A DNA stretch of 64,000 nt from positions 186,001 through 250,000 of the forward strand of contig LYSY01000003.1 in NCBI GenBank assembly GCA_001657395.1, written 5' to 3'. The DNA is from Rhodospirillales bacterium BBD 1991-14. Lineage in GTDB: Bacteria > Pseudomonadota > Alphaproteobacteria > Kiloniellales > Kiloniellaceae. Positions 16,677 through 25,097 of the stretch are shown here, one piece after another. A program made the translations under genes and the position numbers. Positions within the stretch are counted from its first letter, which is position 1, and each line of letters opens with the position of its first letter. A model generated the notes under the pieces. The model was not told where the DNA came from, did no database searches, and worked only from the letters and a program-made list of their open reading frames with translations.

Positions 16677-17034
16677 CGTCGATCCTGGCTTGCTCCAAAA
16701 AAGGCTGTTTTCCGCGGAACAGGGCAGCTATGCGGACAAGTCACTGGCTTTGTTCCCGCAGAGATATCATCTTCGTGTAACAGTCACCGCAAGGAAGAGT
16801 GTCATTTCGGCGGGTCCGAACAGGGCCGGGACGAAAGAGGCCGGAAGAAGACAGATCCGGCCGCCGGGCAGGTTTCTCTGGTTTCCTAAGCTGAGTGTTC
16901 TTTGCGGCCGGCGCAAGGGGGTGGGATGCGACCGGGACCTCCGCCATTGCGGCTGCGCCCATTGCGTTTGCGGCAGTCGCGCGGTGCGTCCTTGCTGATT
17001 TCCGCCTGATACATTGGCCTTTCCGGGGAGAAGC
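16677..17034. promoter_or_regulatory. 358-bp divergent control region between two MFS genes
   Basis: No convincing gene. It holds an interrupted palindrome CTGTT...AACAG around TTCCGCGG at 16705-16722, about 30 bp before the DHA2 gene, and a GGCCGGA/TCCGGCC hairpin at 16839-16862. GGGGAG at 17025 serves the plus-strand gene. No regulator gene adjoins the pair. The palindrome is the best operator candidate. Confidence 0.4.
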
Positions 17035-18366
17035 ATGCGCGAGGCGAGCGACGAACGGGACGAGCACCGGCAGCCCGAGGCATCGGCCGGGGCCGCGCCG
17101 CTGCCGCCGCCCCAGGCGATGCCGCGCCCCGTCGTGGCGGAAGCCCTGCGGAAGGGTGCGGTGCGCCGGCCTTCGCTGGGCATCCTCATCGCCGTCACCG
17201 CCCTCGGCCCGCTGGCCCTGAACATCTTCATCCCCTCGATGCCGGGCATGCAGGCCGTCTTCAACACCGACTACGGCACCATCCAACTCACACTGACGCT
17301 CTACCTTTTCGGCGTCGCCGTCTCGCAGCTCTTCCTGGGCCCGCTCTCCGACCGCTTCGGCCGCCGGCCGGTGCTGCTCTGGGGCGTCCTGCTGTTTCTC
17401 CTGGGCACTCTGCTCTGCGCCCTGGCCGACAGCATCGCCATGCTGATCGTCGGCCGGGTGATCCAGGCGGTGGGCGGCTGTGCCGGTCTGGTGCTGGGCC
17501 GCGCCATCGTGCGCGACACCCATGACCGCAGCGAGTCGGCCAGCATGATCGGCTACATCACCATGGCCATGGTGGTGGCCCCGATGGTCGCGCCCCTGCT
17601 GGGCGGCTTTGCCGACGATCTCTTCGGCTGGCGCGCCTCCTTCGTCCTGGTGCTCCTGGTCGGTACGGCGGTTCTGGCCTTCGCCTGGTTCCTGCTCGTC
17701 GAGACCCACTTCGACCGCGACGTCGTCGCCGGGCCGGTCAGCATGATCCGGGGGTTCGGGACGCTGCTCAGGGACACGGCCTTCACCGGCTATGCGATCA
17801 ACGTCTCCTTCACAACGGCCGTGTTCTTCGCCTTCCTGGCCGGTGCCCCTTACATGATGATCGAGGTGATGGGCCGGCCGCCCAGCGAATACGGCCTCTA
17901 TTTCATGCTGAATGCGGCGAGCTACATGACCGGCAATTTCCTGGCCGGCCGGCTGTCGACCAAAGTCGGTCCGGAACGCATGACCCTGGCCGGCAGCGCG
18001 CTTGCCCTCGTGGGCGTGGCCCTGCTGACCGGCTTTGCCCTCGCCGGCGAGATGACACCCCTCATGCTGTTCGGCCCGGTCATGTTCGTAGGGCTGGCCA
18101 ACGGCCTCAGCCTGCCCAATGCCACCGCCTCTGCGATCTCGGTCCGTCCCGACCTGGCCGGAACCGCCTCCGGCCTGCTGGGCTTTCTGCAGATGACGGT
18201 CGGCGGCGTCGCCACCCTTGTGGTCGGTCATCTGCAGAGCGATACCGCCACCCCCATGGTCAGCGTCATGACCTCCGCGGCGATCATCGCTTTCATCGGC
18301 TACTTCATGGCCAAGATCGCGCTGGCGTCCCGTCCTTCGGCAGCGCTTTCCCGCGGGGCCGAATAG
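17035..18366 (+). CDS. MFS multidrug transporter, DHA1 (Bcr/CflA type)
   Basis: A 443-residue 12-helix drug efflux protein. Bcr/CflA features: [15 protein letters not shown] in helix 1, [16 protein letters not shown] (motif A), [19 protein letters not shown] in helix 4 and [13 protein letters not shown] in helix 5. A proline-rich hydrophilic N-terminus of about 45 residues precedes helix 1. The ATG at 17035 follows GGGGAG by 4 bases and is preferred over a TTG 21 bases upstream. Exports sulfonamide, bicyclomycin or similar compounds in relatives; here the substrate is unknown. Confidence 0.92.
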   Translation: MREASDERDEHRQPEASAGAAPLPPPQAMPRPVVAEALRKGAVRRPSLGILIAVTALGPLALNIFIPSMPGMQAVFNTDYGTIQLTLTLYLFGVAVSQLFLGPLSDRFGRRPVLLWGVLLFLLGTLLCALADSIAMLIVGRVIQAVGGCAGLVLGRAIVRDTHDRSESASMIGYITMAMVVAPMVAPLLGGFADDLFGWRASFVLVLLVGTAVLAFAWFLLVETHFDRDVVAGPVSMIRGFGTLLRDTAFTGYAINVSFTTAVFFAFLAGAPYMMIEVMGRPPSEYGLYFMLNAASYMTGNFLAGRLSTKVGPERMTLAGSALALVGVALLTGFALAGEMTPLMLFGPVMFVGLANGLSLPNATASAISVRPDLAGTASGLLGFLQMTVGGVATLVVGHLQSDTATPMVSVMTSAAIIAFIGYFMAKIALASRPSAALSRGAE

Positions 18367-18372
18367 TCCACA

Positions 18373-18460
18373 GCCGGGCGGAGGTTTGCTCGACTCGGCC
18401 CGGCGGGCTACAACCGGCCCAGCAAAAGCCGGCGCCGAGTCGAGCCAGCCTCCGCCCGGC
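18373..18460 (+). promoter_or_regulatory. Long hairpin before pyrE
   Basis: GCCGGGCGGAGG (18373-18384) pairs with CCTCCGCCCGGC (18449-18460), and GCTCGACTCGGC (18388-18399) pairs with GCCGAGTCGAGC (18434-18445), with a 3x3 internal loop between. CCGGC and GCCGG extend the stem inward, and GGGC/GCCC can pair inside the 23-base loop. About 29 perfect pairs fill the gap between the MFS stop and pyrE. It lacks a U tract, so it is not a standard terminator; a leader control, 3'-end protection or relic palindromic element are the options. Confidence 0.75.
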
Positions 18461-18481
18461 ACCGAACCTCGAGGACGGACA

Positions 18482-19171
18482 ATGCACGCGGGAAGCACAC
18501 CAGACCCACAGTCCATGGCGGCGGTCACGGCCCGGATCCTGCTGGAAATCGAAGCGATCCTCTTTCGCCCGCAGGAGCCCTTCACCTTCACCTCCGGCCG
18601 CGTCAGCCCGGTCTATGTCGACTGCCGCAAGATCATCTCCTTCCCGCGCGCCCGGGCTCAGCTCATGGACTTCGGCTGCGAGCTCATCAAGCGCGAGGCC
18701 GGCTATGAGTCGATCGACTGCATCGCCGGCGGCGAAACCGCCGGAATCCCCTTTGCCGCCTGGATCGCCGAGCGCCTCGGACTGCCAATGGTGTACGTTC
18801 GCAAACAGCCGAAAGGCTTCGGCCGCAACGCCCAGATCGAGGGGCACCTGCCGGAAGGCAGCCGGGTACTTCTGGTTGAAGACCTGGCCACCGACGGTGG
18901 CTCGAAGCTCACCTTCGTCGATGCCCTGCGCAAGGCCGGCGCCGAAGTCGCCCATACCTTCGTAGTCTTCCACTACGGCATTTTCCCCGAGGGCGTCGCC
19001 GCCCTGCAGGAGCAGGGTGTGAAGCTGCATGCCCTTGCAACCTGGTGGGACGCGCTGGCCGTTGCCGAGCAGACCGGCTACCTCAACAGCGCGGAGGTCG
19101 ATACGGTGCGGCACTTCCTGCAGGATCCGAACGGCTGGACTGCGGACGCTCAGGCCAAGTCGAACGGCTAG
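18482..19171 (+). CDS. pyrE: Orotate phosphoribosyltransferase
   Basis: A 229-residue OPRT, making orotidine monophosphate from orotate and PRPP in pyrimidine synthesis. [17 protein letters not shown] is the N-terminal orotate-binding part, [11 protein letters not shown] the mobile loop and [14 protein letters not shown] the PRPP-binding motif. Length and the DLATDGG wording match the alphaproteobacterial form. The ATG at 18482 follows GAGGACGG. It stands alone with respect to other pyr genes and is preceded by an 88-base hairpin that may control it. Confidence 0.93.
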   Translation: MHAGSTPDPQSMAAVTARILLEIEAILFRPQEPFTFTSGRVSPVYVDCRKIISFPRARAQLMDFGCELIKREAGYESIDCIAGGETAGIPFAAWIAERLGLPMVYVRKQPKGFGRNAQIEGHLPEGSRVLLVEDLATDGGSKLTFVDALRKAGAEVAHTFVVFHYGIFPEGVAALQEQGVKLHALATWWDALAVAEQTGYLNSAEVDTVRHFLQDPNGWTADAQAKSNG

Positions 19172-19246
19172 CCGCAGCCGCGGCTGAAGCCTTAGGCGGC
19201 AGGATCTACACAGCCCGGACACCGGAGGTAGTTTTCCGGCGCGAAA

Positions 19247-19254
19247 TTAACCAT
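19247..19254 (+). promoter_or_regulatory. CtrA half-site-like TTAACCAT
   Basis: TTAACCAT matches the reported CtrA half-motif of Caulobacter. It lies in an AT-rich patch about 94 bp before the unknown gene at 19348, upstream of the cell-cycle island. An 8-base match alone is weak. Confidence 0.3.
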
Positions 19255-19347
19255 AAGCAAATCTATTTTTTGTGATTCCGAGGTAGGGGCGCTTCTCTTC
19301 CATCGCAAAATCAGTACACTTCAACCGAGGGTCTGGGGACGGGGAGC

Positions 19348-19917
19348 ATGGATCGGAACACGCCGGAAGGCGACATCATCACGCGCGTCATCTCCGAACT
19401 TGAAAGCGCTTCCGCAGGCAGCCAGGAACTGGACTGCATGATCAGCTATGCGCTGGAACTGGCGCGCGGCGAGTTCGATCAGGTGATGATGGAACTGCTG
19501 GTCAAAGAAGGCTTCTCCTGGAACGTCATTTCGGAAATCTGGGGCGGCAAGGTGCCGCCCTATACGCAGTCCCTCGACTGCGGCCTGGAGGGCGAGAACA
19601 TCGCCTTCGCCATGCGCTCGGACAAGCGCCAGCAGTGGGCGGCGGTCCACAAGAACAAGGAAGGCAAGGAGTTCCTGGCCTGGGCAAAGACCGAGGTCCT
19701 CGCCCGCCGCCTGGCCGCCCTCAAGGGCAACGTCGCCGAAAGCGTGGGCCAGCCGGAGAAAGGCCCCGGTCTTGAGCCGGAGCGGGCCGACCAGCCCAAA
19801 GAGCTGGACGACGGAAAAGAGGCGGAACACCTGAGAATGGTATCCCCCGGCGGCCACTCAACTGTCGCCCAGGCTGCTGCAGCCCGCGATACGGAGAGCT
19901 GGACGGTGCTGTTCTAA
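19348..19917 (+). CDS. Hypothetical protein, unknown function
   Basis: A 189-residue soluble protein. Residues 1-125 look folded and mainly helical (ELDCMISYALELARGEFDQVMMELL, then SWNVISEIWGGKVPPYTQSLD), and residues 130-189 are disordered and charged. GGGGAG lies 3 bases before the ATG. The stop codon TAA is inside the first copy of a 16-bp tandem repeat, so the last residues (VLF) are set by that repeat. It lies just before mipZ on the same strand, but 200 bp away. No family recognised. Confidence 0.72.
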   Translation: MDRNTPEGDIITRVISELESASAGSQELDCMISYALELARGEFDQVMMELLVKEGFSWNVISEIWGGKVPPYTQSLDCGLEGENIAFAMRSDKRQQWAAVHKNKEGKEFLAWAKTEVLARRLAALKGNVAESVGQPEKGPGLEPERADQPKELDDGKEAEHLRMVSPGGHSTVAQAAAARDTESWTVLF

Positions 19918-19963
19918 AAAGGGGCTGTTCTAAAAAGGGGCTGTTCTAAAAAGGGGCTGTTCT
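19908..19963 (+). repeat. 16-bp tandem repeat over a stop codon
   Basis: The unit GCTGTTCTAAAAAGGG recurs with period 16 (CTGTTCT at 19909, 19925, 19941 and 19957), about 3.4 copies. The first copy supplies the final codons and TAA stop of the upstream gene. Sixteen is not a multiple of three, so expansion is only tolerated outside the coding frame. Confidence 0.93.
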
Positions 19964-20115
19964 GGGGAGGTCGATTCTGGGGAGAGCTGTGTTGAAGGGG
20001 GAGCGCGAGACCGGCTGGCCGGTGTGCCAGGGTTCGGGGCGGCGCCGCAGGTTTTCATATCTCCCGTTGCGACAACACCGTGAACTCGCGTTCGCGCTGT
20101 GCTAGCGTCGTGACC

Positions 20116-20970
20116 ATGCAGGGGGCGATCGTCGAGTCAGAGGAGGACTGGGCTGCAGAGCAGCCGGACGACAATGGTCCCTATGTTGTCGTCGTCGGCA
20201 GCGAGAAGGGCGGCACCGGCAAGTCGACCACAGCCATTCACCTCAGCGTCGCCTTGATGAAACTGGGCTTCAAGGTCGCGACCCTCGACCTGGATTCCCG
20301 CCAAGCAACGCTGTCCGCTTTTTTCAAAAACCGTGAAGACTACGCCGAGCGAAGCGGGCGGACGCTGGAACTGCCGCGCCATGCGGTGGTCGAACGCTCG
20401 GCCGCCGCCGATCGTCAGGAAGCCACGCAGGATGAGGAGCAGCGCCTGCGCGCAGCGCTGACCGAAGCACAGGGCTGCGACTTCGTGGTCATCGACACAC
20501 CGGGCAGCGACTCTTCGCTCTGCCGGCTGGGGCACCGCTTCGCCGACACCCTCGTGACACCGCTGAACGACAGTCTGTTGGACATCGAGGTCCTCGCGCG
20601 CATCAACCGTGAGGACCGGCTGGTCGAAGCGCCGAGCGTGTACAGCCAATTGGTCTGGGAGCAGAACAATCAGCGCGTCGTCACCGGACGGCCGCCGATC
20701 GATTGGGTGGTGCTGCGCAACCGGCTGGCCCACATCGAAGCCCGCAACATGCGGGAGATCAGCAACCTGCTGTCGGTCCTCTCCAAGCGCATCGGCTTTC
20801 GCGTCGCTCCGGGCGTCAGCGAGCGGGTGGTCTTCCGCGAGCTTTTCCTCAGCGGACTGACCGCACTCGATCTGCCCGAGGAGGGCGAGACCAGCAGCCA
20901 CGCCGCCGCCCGCCGGGAGATCAAGGACGTTCTGGAAGCGATCGGCCTCTACGACGCCGGCACCGCCTGA
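20116..20970 (+). CDS. mipZ: MipZ, division-site positioning ATPase
   Basis: A 284-residue deviant Walker ATPase closely matching MipZ, which forms pole-to-midcell gradients with ParB and blocks FtsZ assembly away from midcell. The signature lysine Walker A motif is GSEKGGTGKSTT (Lys31 and Lys36); FVVIDTPGSDSS follows as Walker B region, then ADTLVTPLNDSLLDIEVL and DWVVLRNRLAHIEARN, all MipZ wording. The start is uncertain: ATG at 20116 is preferred, but GTG at 20080 is in frame. MipZ occurs in alphaproteobacteria lacking MinCD. Here it converges with a SPOR protein gene, an unusual neighbour. Confidence 0.9.
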   Translation: MQGAIVESEEDWAAEQPDDNGPYVVVVGSEKGGTGKSTTAIHLSVALMKLGFKVATLDLDSRQATLSAFFKNREDYAERSGRTLELPRHAVVERSAAADRQEATQDEEQRLRAALTEAQGCDFVVIDTPGSDSSLCRLGHRFADTLVTPLNDSLLDIEVLARINREDRLVEAPSVYSQLVWEQNNQRVVTGRPPIDWVVLRNRLAHIEARNMREISNLLSVLSKRIGFRVAPGVSERVVFRELFLSGLTALDLPEEGETSSHAAARREIKDVLEAIGLYDAGTA

Positions 20971-21015
20971 CGCCAACACCGCAATACAGCAGCACAGTGA
21001 CGCCAGGCCGGAGCC

Positions 21016-23646
21016 TCAGTCCGGTATCTCCGCCTGCTGGTTTGGCGTGAGAACCGACGCCGGCGGGTCGAGCAGGTCGGCATCCGTGCCCGTCAGCGGC
21101 GGATTGACGGCGCGGACCACAACGAGACAACCCTGCCCCTCAGCCTCCAGCCGGCGGCAGAGTTCGCGGGCCTTGCCGAGATCAGCGATCGGCCCCGTGC
21201 GCAAGCGATAGAAGACCCCCGCACCGTCAATCGTGGCCTCCTGCACCCGAAGGCCGAGCCCGCCGAGGAGGGACGGAAAGACGTCGATCAGCCTTTCGCG
21301 TTCCCGTTCCGCCGCGTCACTCTGGCGCACCGACGCAAACTGCACCTGATAGCCGCCGCCGGGGGCCAGATTGATCACCGATGACTGCCCCTCCGCCGCA
21401 GGCGCCTGGAGCGGCTTCAAGCGGGGCAGCACAACCCCGGCGAACGGGCCCTCTGCCGAAAACTCTTCTCCCGAAAGCGCGTCCTCCGGCAACACCGTCG
21501 CCGCAGCCTCGTCGCCCAAGGGCGCCAGGGCAGTGATGTCGCCGCCAGCGGACGCCGGTACGTCCGGCGCGCCGCCAGGCACCTCGGAGGACGGGCCGAT
21601 GGTGGCAGGGATCTCCACCTTTCCGCGCTCTGCCTTCCTGACAAGGCTGAAGTCGTTGGCACCGGGGATCAGCGACGCATCCGGCAGCAGCACCCACTCA
21701 CCATTGATATCGGCACGAACGGTGCCGATGGGCTCGCCGTTGTTCAGCAGAATCCATTCGCTCAGCGGTTCCGCGCGCCCGGCAATGATCGACTGGCCGT
21801 TCGGTTCGATCCGGATGATGTCGAAGGAAGGTTCCGCGGCCCCTGTGGTCGACCCGGCGGTCGCGGGTGCCGCGTCCGTCACCGCCACCGCAGTGTCTTC
21901 GGACGGCAAAGCCGCTCCATCCTGCGACTCCTCCGCGCCCTGGGGGGCGCTCTGGCGCGCATTTTGGGCGTCGCCTTGAGCAGCGGTCTGCACGGCACTT
22001 TCGACTTCACCTTCGGCCTCCGTTGCGGAGGCCGGTACAGCAGCGGCGGAATCCTGGCCCGCCGCCGTCTGCGGTGCACCCGGGGATGACCCTTCCGGGG
22101 ACTGCGGGTCTGTAGGCTGCGGCCAGAGCGTATAGGCCGTGAAGCCCAGCGCCGCACCAACTGCAATTACAGCAGCGATGCGCCAGGGGCTGCGGTCGCG
22201 CCCGGCACTAAGACTGTCGCGGGCTGCCGCAGCGGGCCCGGCGCGCAGGGGCCCGGTGGAAGCCGAAACTGCGGCGGGAGCGGGCGTGGGAGCAGCCGGT
22301 CGACTGTCCCCTTCGGACCCGTCGATCTTTTGCGCCAGGCGCAGATTGACCGCGGAGGATCTGCGCGGCGGATCGCGCTCTTCCGGCTTGGCGATGACGG
22401 GAGGCTCGCCACCCGGCGCGGCCCGCTCGCTCTTGAGCGCCTCTTGAGAATCCTCGCCGTCTGCTTTGTCTCCAACAGTCCCTGCAGCGGCGGGCTCTTG
22501 GTCGGAGAGCGGGGTACCGCTTTGTGCCTGTCTCTTTTCCGCAGCCGGCTCCGCCCCGCCCGATTCATTGGTGCGCGAACCACTGCTGTCCGATTTACTG
22601 ACTGCCGGATCACCGGCCTCCGCATCGCCGATCTCAGTCAAGGCCGCCGTGTCAGCCGCTGCCGACTCGGCGGCAGTCTCGGCGGCAGTCTCGGCGGCAG
22701 TCTCGGGCACAGTCTCGGGCGCGGATGCCGGCGTGGCGGACACCGCCTCTTGTGAATCGTCAGGGGGACCGGAGGCGGCTTCTGCCTCACCGGTGCGGGC
22801 TTTCTCGCCGCTGCCGGCCGACGCTTCGACGCCCTCGCCCGCGCTCTGCGTCACCGCCGCGGGCGTATCACCCTCGCCTGCAGGTTCGACGATCTCGGCG
22901 TCGATAGCCTCCGCTTCCGAGACATCGGCAACCGGGGGCGCTGTCGCCGCCGGTGCCGGATCGGCGACCAGCGGGTCTTCGACAACGGGCCCGGACGCGG
23001 CTGCGACGGCTTCCACGACCTCGGCTTCGATGGCCTGTGCTTCGGAGGCCGGCGTCTCGAGCTGTGCCGCATCTGCCTCTGCCGCATCCACTTGAGCCGG
23101 GTCCTCCGAAGACTCCGGAGCCTCCTCGGCATCGCCCCGCAACCCGAGGGGACTGCGGTCCAAAAGGCTCGCAGCCGGACTTGGCTCAAGGTCCTCTTCA
23201 CCGGCGCTGTCGCCGGCGCCGGCGGTACCGGAACTGCGCAGCGTCGGCGTGCCGTGGCTTTCGTCGTCTCTGGGCTGATCGACGTCCCGGGGCTGATCAA
23301 CGGCGTCAGGACCATCGGCCGCGAGGGCACCATTCTTCCCGGTTTCGGCTTTCTCGCCCCCCGCACTCTCGCTCTGGGCTTTCTCGCTCTGGGCTTTCTC
23401 GCTCTGGGCTTTCTCGCTCTGGGCGTCGACAAAGGCCAGCAGCGGCAGTTCCTGTTCGATCTCCGGCAGTTTTGCCTGCCGCCGCTCGGAGGAATCCTGG
23501 CCCCTGCCTTTGCCCTTTTGGACAGGCAGCGTGCCTTCGGGCCCGCCTTCCGTCTGAAGCTCGGCAATAACGAGGCTGGCCGGGGACGCAGTGCCTTTGC
23601 GTGCGAAAAGCGCACTGGTCAGGGAAGCCGCCTTGGCTTGAGTCAT
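21016..23646 (-). CDS. Giant SPOR-domain membrane protein, Ala/Glu-rich
   Basis: An 876-residue protein. Residues 1-480 are hydrophilic, acidic, Ala/Glu/Pro-rich and probably disordered; they include AQSEK repeats (75-93) and AETA repeats (313-328). One membrane helix follows (about 488-508, WRIAAVIAVGAALGFTAYTLW), then a disordered linker, a small beta domain (about 607-670, FDIIRIEPNGQSIIAGRAEP, like domains found beside LysM) and a C-terminal SPOR domain (about 763-846, GYQVQFASVRQSDAAERERE). SPOR binds denuded glycan at septa, so this is probably a type II division or envelope protein. Its ATG is one base after the stop of the ParA-like gene, so the two are translationally coupled. The cytoplasmic part may bind that ATPase. 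Confidence 0.85.
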   Translation of the reverse strand: MTQAKAASLTSALFARKGTASPASLVIAELQTEGGPEGTLPVQKGKGRGQDSSERRQAKLPEIEQELPLLAFVDAQSEKAQSEKAQSEKAQSESAGGEKAETGKNGALAADGPDAVDQPRDVDQPRDDESHGTPTLRSSGTAGAGDSAGEEDLEPSPAASLLDRSPLGLRGDAEEAPESSEDPAQVDAAEADAAQLETPASEAQAIEAEVVEAVAAASGPVVEDPLVADPAPAATAPPVADVSEAEAIDAEIVEPAGEGDTPAAVTQSAGEGVEASAGSGEKARTGEAEAASGPPDDSQEAVSATPASAPETVPETAAETAAETAAESAAADTAALTEIGDAEAGDPAVSKSDSSGSRTNESGGAEPAAEKRQAQSGTPLSDQEPAAAGTVGDKADGEDSQEALKSERAAPGGEPPVIAKPEERDPPRRSSAVNLRLAQKIDGSEGDSRPAAPTPAPAAVSASTGPLRAGPAAAARDSLSAGRDRSPWRIAAVIAVGAALGFTAYTLWPQPTDPQSPEGSSPGAPQTAAGQDSAAAVPASATEAEGEVESAVQTAAQGDAQNARQSAPQGAEESQDGAALPSEDTAVAVTDAAPATAGSTTGAAEPSFDIIRIEPNGQSIIAGRAEPLSEWILLNNGEPIGTVRADINGEWVLLPDASLIPGANDFSLVRKAERGKVEIPATIGPSSEVPGGAPDVPASAGGDITALAPLGDEAAATVLPEDALSGEEFSAEGPFAGVVLPRLKPLQAPAAEGQSSVINLAPGGGYQVQFASVRQSDAAERERERLIDVFPSLLGGLGLRVQEATIDGAGVFYRLRTGPIADLGKARELCRRLEAEGQGCLVVVRAVNPPLTGTDADLLDPPASVLTPNQQAEIPD
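22667..22702 (-). repeat. 12-bp in-frame tandem repeat in the SPOR gene
   Basis: TCGGCGGCAGTC occurs three times in a row (plus-strand wording), encoding Ala-Glu-Thr-Ala repeats in the disordered cytoplasmic segment. Degenerate copies continue toward 22720. Frame-preserving length. Confidence 0.85.
23371..23424 (-). repeat. 15-bp in-frame tandem repeat in the SPOR gene
   Basis: GCTCTGGGCTTTCTC (plus-strand wording) recurs three times exactly plus a 9-base partial copy, encoding AQSEK repeats near the N-terminus. The unit shares the CTCTGGGC core seen in the repeat at 13315. Confidence 0.93.
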
Positions 23647-23647
23647 C

Positions 23648-24355
23648 TCAGGCTCTGCCCTCAACCTTGATCTGATTGGCCTGCTCGGAGCCGGTCAGGG
23701 CCGGCGGAACGGCTGGCACCCTGCGGGGCCTCCTGGCTCCGGACAGCCGGACATCAAGATAATCCCACAGCGCCGCAATCTCGCGCGCCGAGCGGGACTC
23801 GCCCGGCAGTTCCATCACCGTGCGTCCATCGATCATGGAGGCCGCGAAATCGACCCTCTGATGAATGATCGCAGGGGCCAGGGGGCCGTGCTGGGACAGC
23901 AGCGAGACGGCTTCCGCCGTTATCTTGGCTCTCGGCGCCGCCCCATTGACCACGAAGACCAGCGGCTTTCCCAGATGTTCGACCAGTTCCATGGTCGCCC
24001 CGATCGAGCGCAGGTCGTGCGGGCTCGGACGCGTGGGAATGACCACCAGGTCGGCGACGCGGATGACATCGGCAATCGTGCCGGTCAGCGCCGGCGGCGT
24101 ATCGATCACCAGCAATTCCATGCCGTGCGCGGCCAGTTCCTTGACGTCCTGCGCCAGGCGCGGAACCGCGGTCTGGATGAAGAAGGGATTGGGCGCCGCC
24201 CGCTCGTTCCACCAATCCGCCAAGCTGCCCTGCGGATCGACATCGATCAGCCCGACAGGCCCGCGACCGCTGAGCTCAGCCTGAACCGCCAAGTGCCCGG
24301 CAATCGTCGTTTTTCCGGATCCACCCTTTTGGGATGCAACAACAACAACCTTCAC
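23648..24355 (-). CDS. ParA-family ATPase coupled to the SPOR protein gene
   Basis: A 235-residue ParA/MinD-type ATPase. It opens VKVVVVASQKGGSGKTTIAGHL with signature lysine Lys10 and Walker A Lys15, then GLIDVDPQGSLADWW and LLVIDTPPALTGTIADV. This resembles orphan ParA proteins that position protein clusters rather than plasmid ParA; no parB or centromere-like array is nearby. The C-terminus has a basic RRPRRVP tail. GTG at 24355 is preferred, with GGGGGAG 9 bases before it; ATG at 24391 is in frame. A CtrA box lies about 130 bp upstream. It probably localises the downstream-encoded SPOR protein; inference. Confidence 0.88.
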   Translation of the reverse strand: MKVVVVASQKGGSGKTTIAGHLAVQAELSGRGPVGLIDVDPQGSLADWWNERAAPNPFFIQTAVPRLAQDVKELAAHGMELLVIDTPPALTGTIADVIRVADLVVIPTRPSPHDLRSIGATMELVEHLGKPLVFVVNGAAPRAKITAEAVSLLSQHGPLAPAIIHQRVDFAASMIDGRTVMELPGESRSAREIAALWDYLDVRLSGARRPRRVPAVPPALTGSEQANQIKVEGRA

Positions 24356-24480
24356 AACCGCCCGCTCCCCCAATTGACAAGAGCCCCTCAATGCCGACCA
24401 ACCGCGGCCCGACGCGGCGTCAGCAGCCCTTACCTCAGCGCTGCAAGAAAGCGTAAGCTCCCCGCACCTACCAGTGACAG

Positions 24481-24496
24481 TTAATATTTTGTTAAC
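24481..24496. promoter_or_regulatory. Full CtrA-binding box
   Basis: TTAA, 7 bases, TTAAC is an exact match to the CtrA consensus and also reads TTAA-N7-TTAAC on the minus strand. It lies 126-141 bp before the start of the ParA-like gene. In alphaproteobacteria CtrA controls division and polarity genes, which fits the ParA-SPOR pair. Regulation is inferred. Confidence 0.6.
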
Positions 24497-24790
24497 CTAT
24501 ACTATATGTAGCGGTTGATTGGAAGCTGGACATATTGCGCCGGGCAAAAAAAGTGCATCGCGGCAAAGCCCTTGGCCAGAGAAAGCAAGCCTTCGCCGCT
24601 CTGCGGCAGCCACTCTGGGACACAGCCGGCTGCGCCATCCCCGCAAGCATGTTTAGCGCGCAAAGCGTGCGTTGTCACCCAAAAATCAACCTTGAATTCA
24701 AATAAACTCGCCGATTGGCCAATACAAGCCGTGAATAAATTTGAATAAAATTTTACCTAAATTTAGTTTTACTTGTTTTTTATTTAAATC

Positions 24791-24819
24791 TTTACTTAAG
24801 CGTCTCGATGTAATATATA
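24791..24819 (+). promoter_or_regulatory. Predicted strong promoter of the small gene
   Basis: TTTACT at 24791-24796 and TATATA at 24814-24819 are 17 bases apart within very AT-rich DNA. Transcription would begin near 24826, giving a leader of about 33 bases that contains AGGAGG. Confidence 0.6.
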
Positions 24820-24858
24820 GTAATGGGAGAGTGACTGCCTGAACTTTAGGAGGTTCAA

Positions 24859-25044
24859 ATGCAGATCCAACCAAGCCCCGTGCCGCTGGCCAACACGGGG
24901 ACGACGCAGTCGGTGACGCCTGAGGCCCCGCCCGCTGCCAAGTCGGACTCGGCCCGGCCGGTGGAGTCGGCCCCAAAGGACCCGCCCCCTCGGTTTCCCT
25001 ATCCGGATCCCGACCGGGGACAGAAGATCGACTTTGAAGCGTGA
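24859..25044 (+). CDS. Small proline-rich protein, unknown
   Basis: A 61-residue hydrophilic protein, nearly one quarter proline, beginning MQIQPSPVPLANTG and ending in a FPYPDPDRGQKIDFEA tail. There is no signal peptide or membrane segment and it is probably disordered. AGGAGG 6 bases before the ATG, a good promoter and a strong hairpin 54 bases after the stop make a complete, well-expressed monocistronic unit, which is why I accept so short a gene. Function unknown; the conserved-looking C-terminal tail may be the functional part. Confidence 0.65.
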   Translation: MQIQPSPVPLANTGTTQSVTPEAPPAAKSDSARPVESAPKDPPPRFPYPDPDRGQKIDFEA

Positions 25045-25097
25045 TCTTCGCCCTTTGGGCTGACAAAACCGGGGGAAGAAATGACGGCAAAGAGGTT

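Larger units (their letters stand above)
24356..24858. promoter_or_regulatory. 500-bp AT-rich divergent control region
   Basis: No supported gene. The left part carries the CtrA box and presumed promoter of the ParA-SPOR pair. From about 24680 to 24830 the sequence becomes strikingly AT-rich for this genome, with small palindromes TTGAATTCAA (24692-24701) and CTAAATTTAG, and ends in a strong promoter for the small gene at 24859. A 77-codon open frame at 24515 lacks a ribosome site and typical codon use and is not accepted. Confidence 0.6.

Noticed and set aside
16741-18591. Minus-strand open frame of 616 codons
   Set aside because: Antisense to the Bcr-type MFS gene; composition is that of a shadow frame.
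20116-24355. Plasmid or integrative element suggested by two ParA-type genes
   Set aside because: No parB, integrase, replication gene or att repeats; MipZ is a core chromosomal protein and GC content and codon use match the neighbours.
24515-24748. 77-codon plus-strand frame
   Set aside because: No ribosome site, atypical composition, lies in the control region with the CtrA box.
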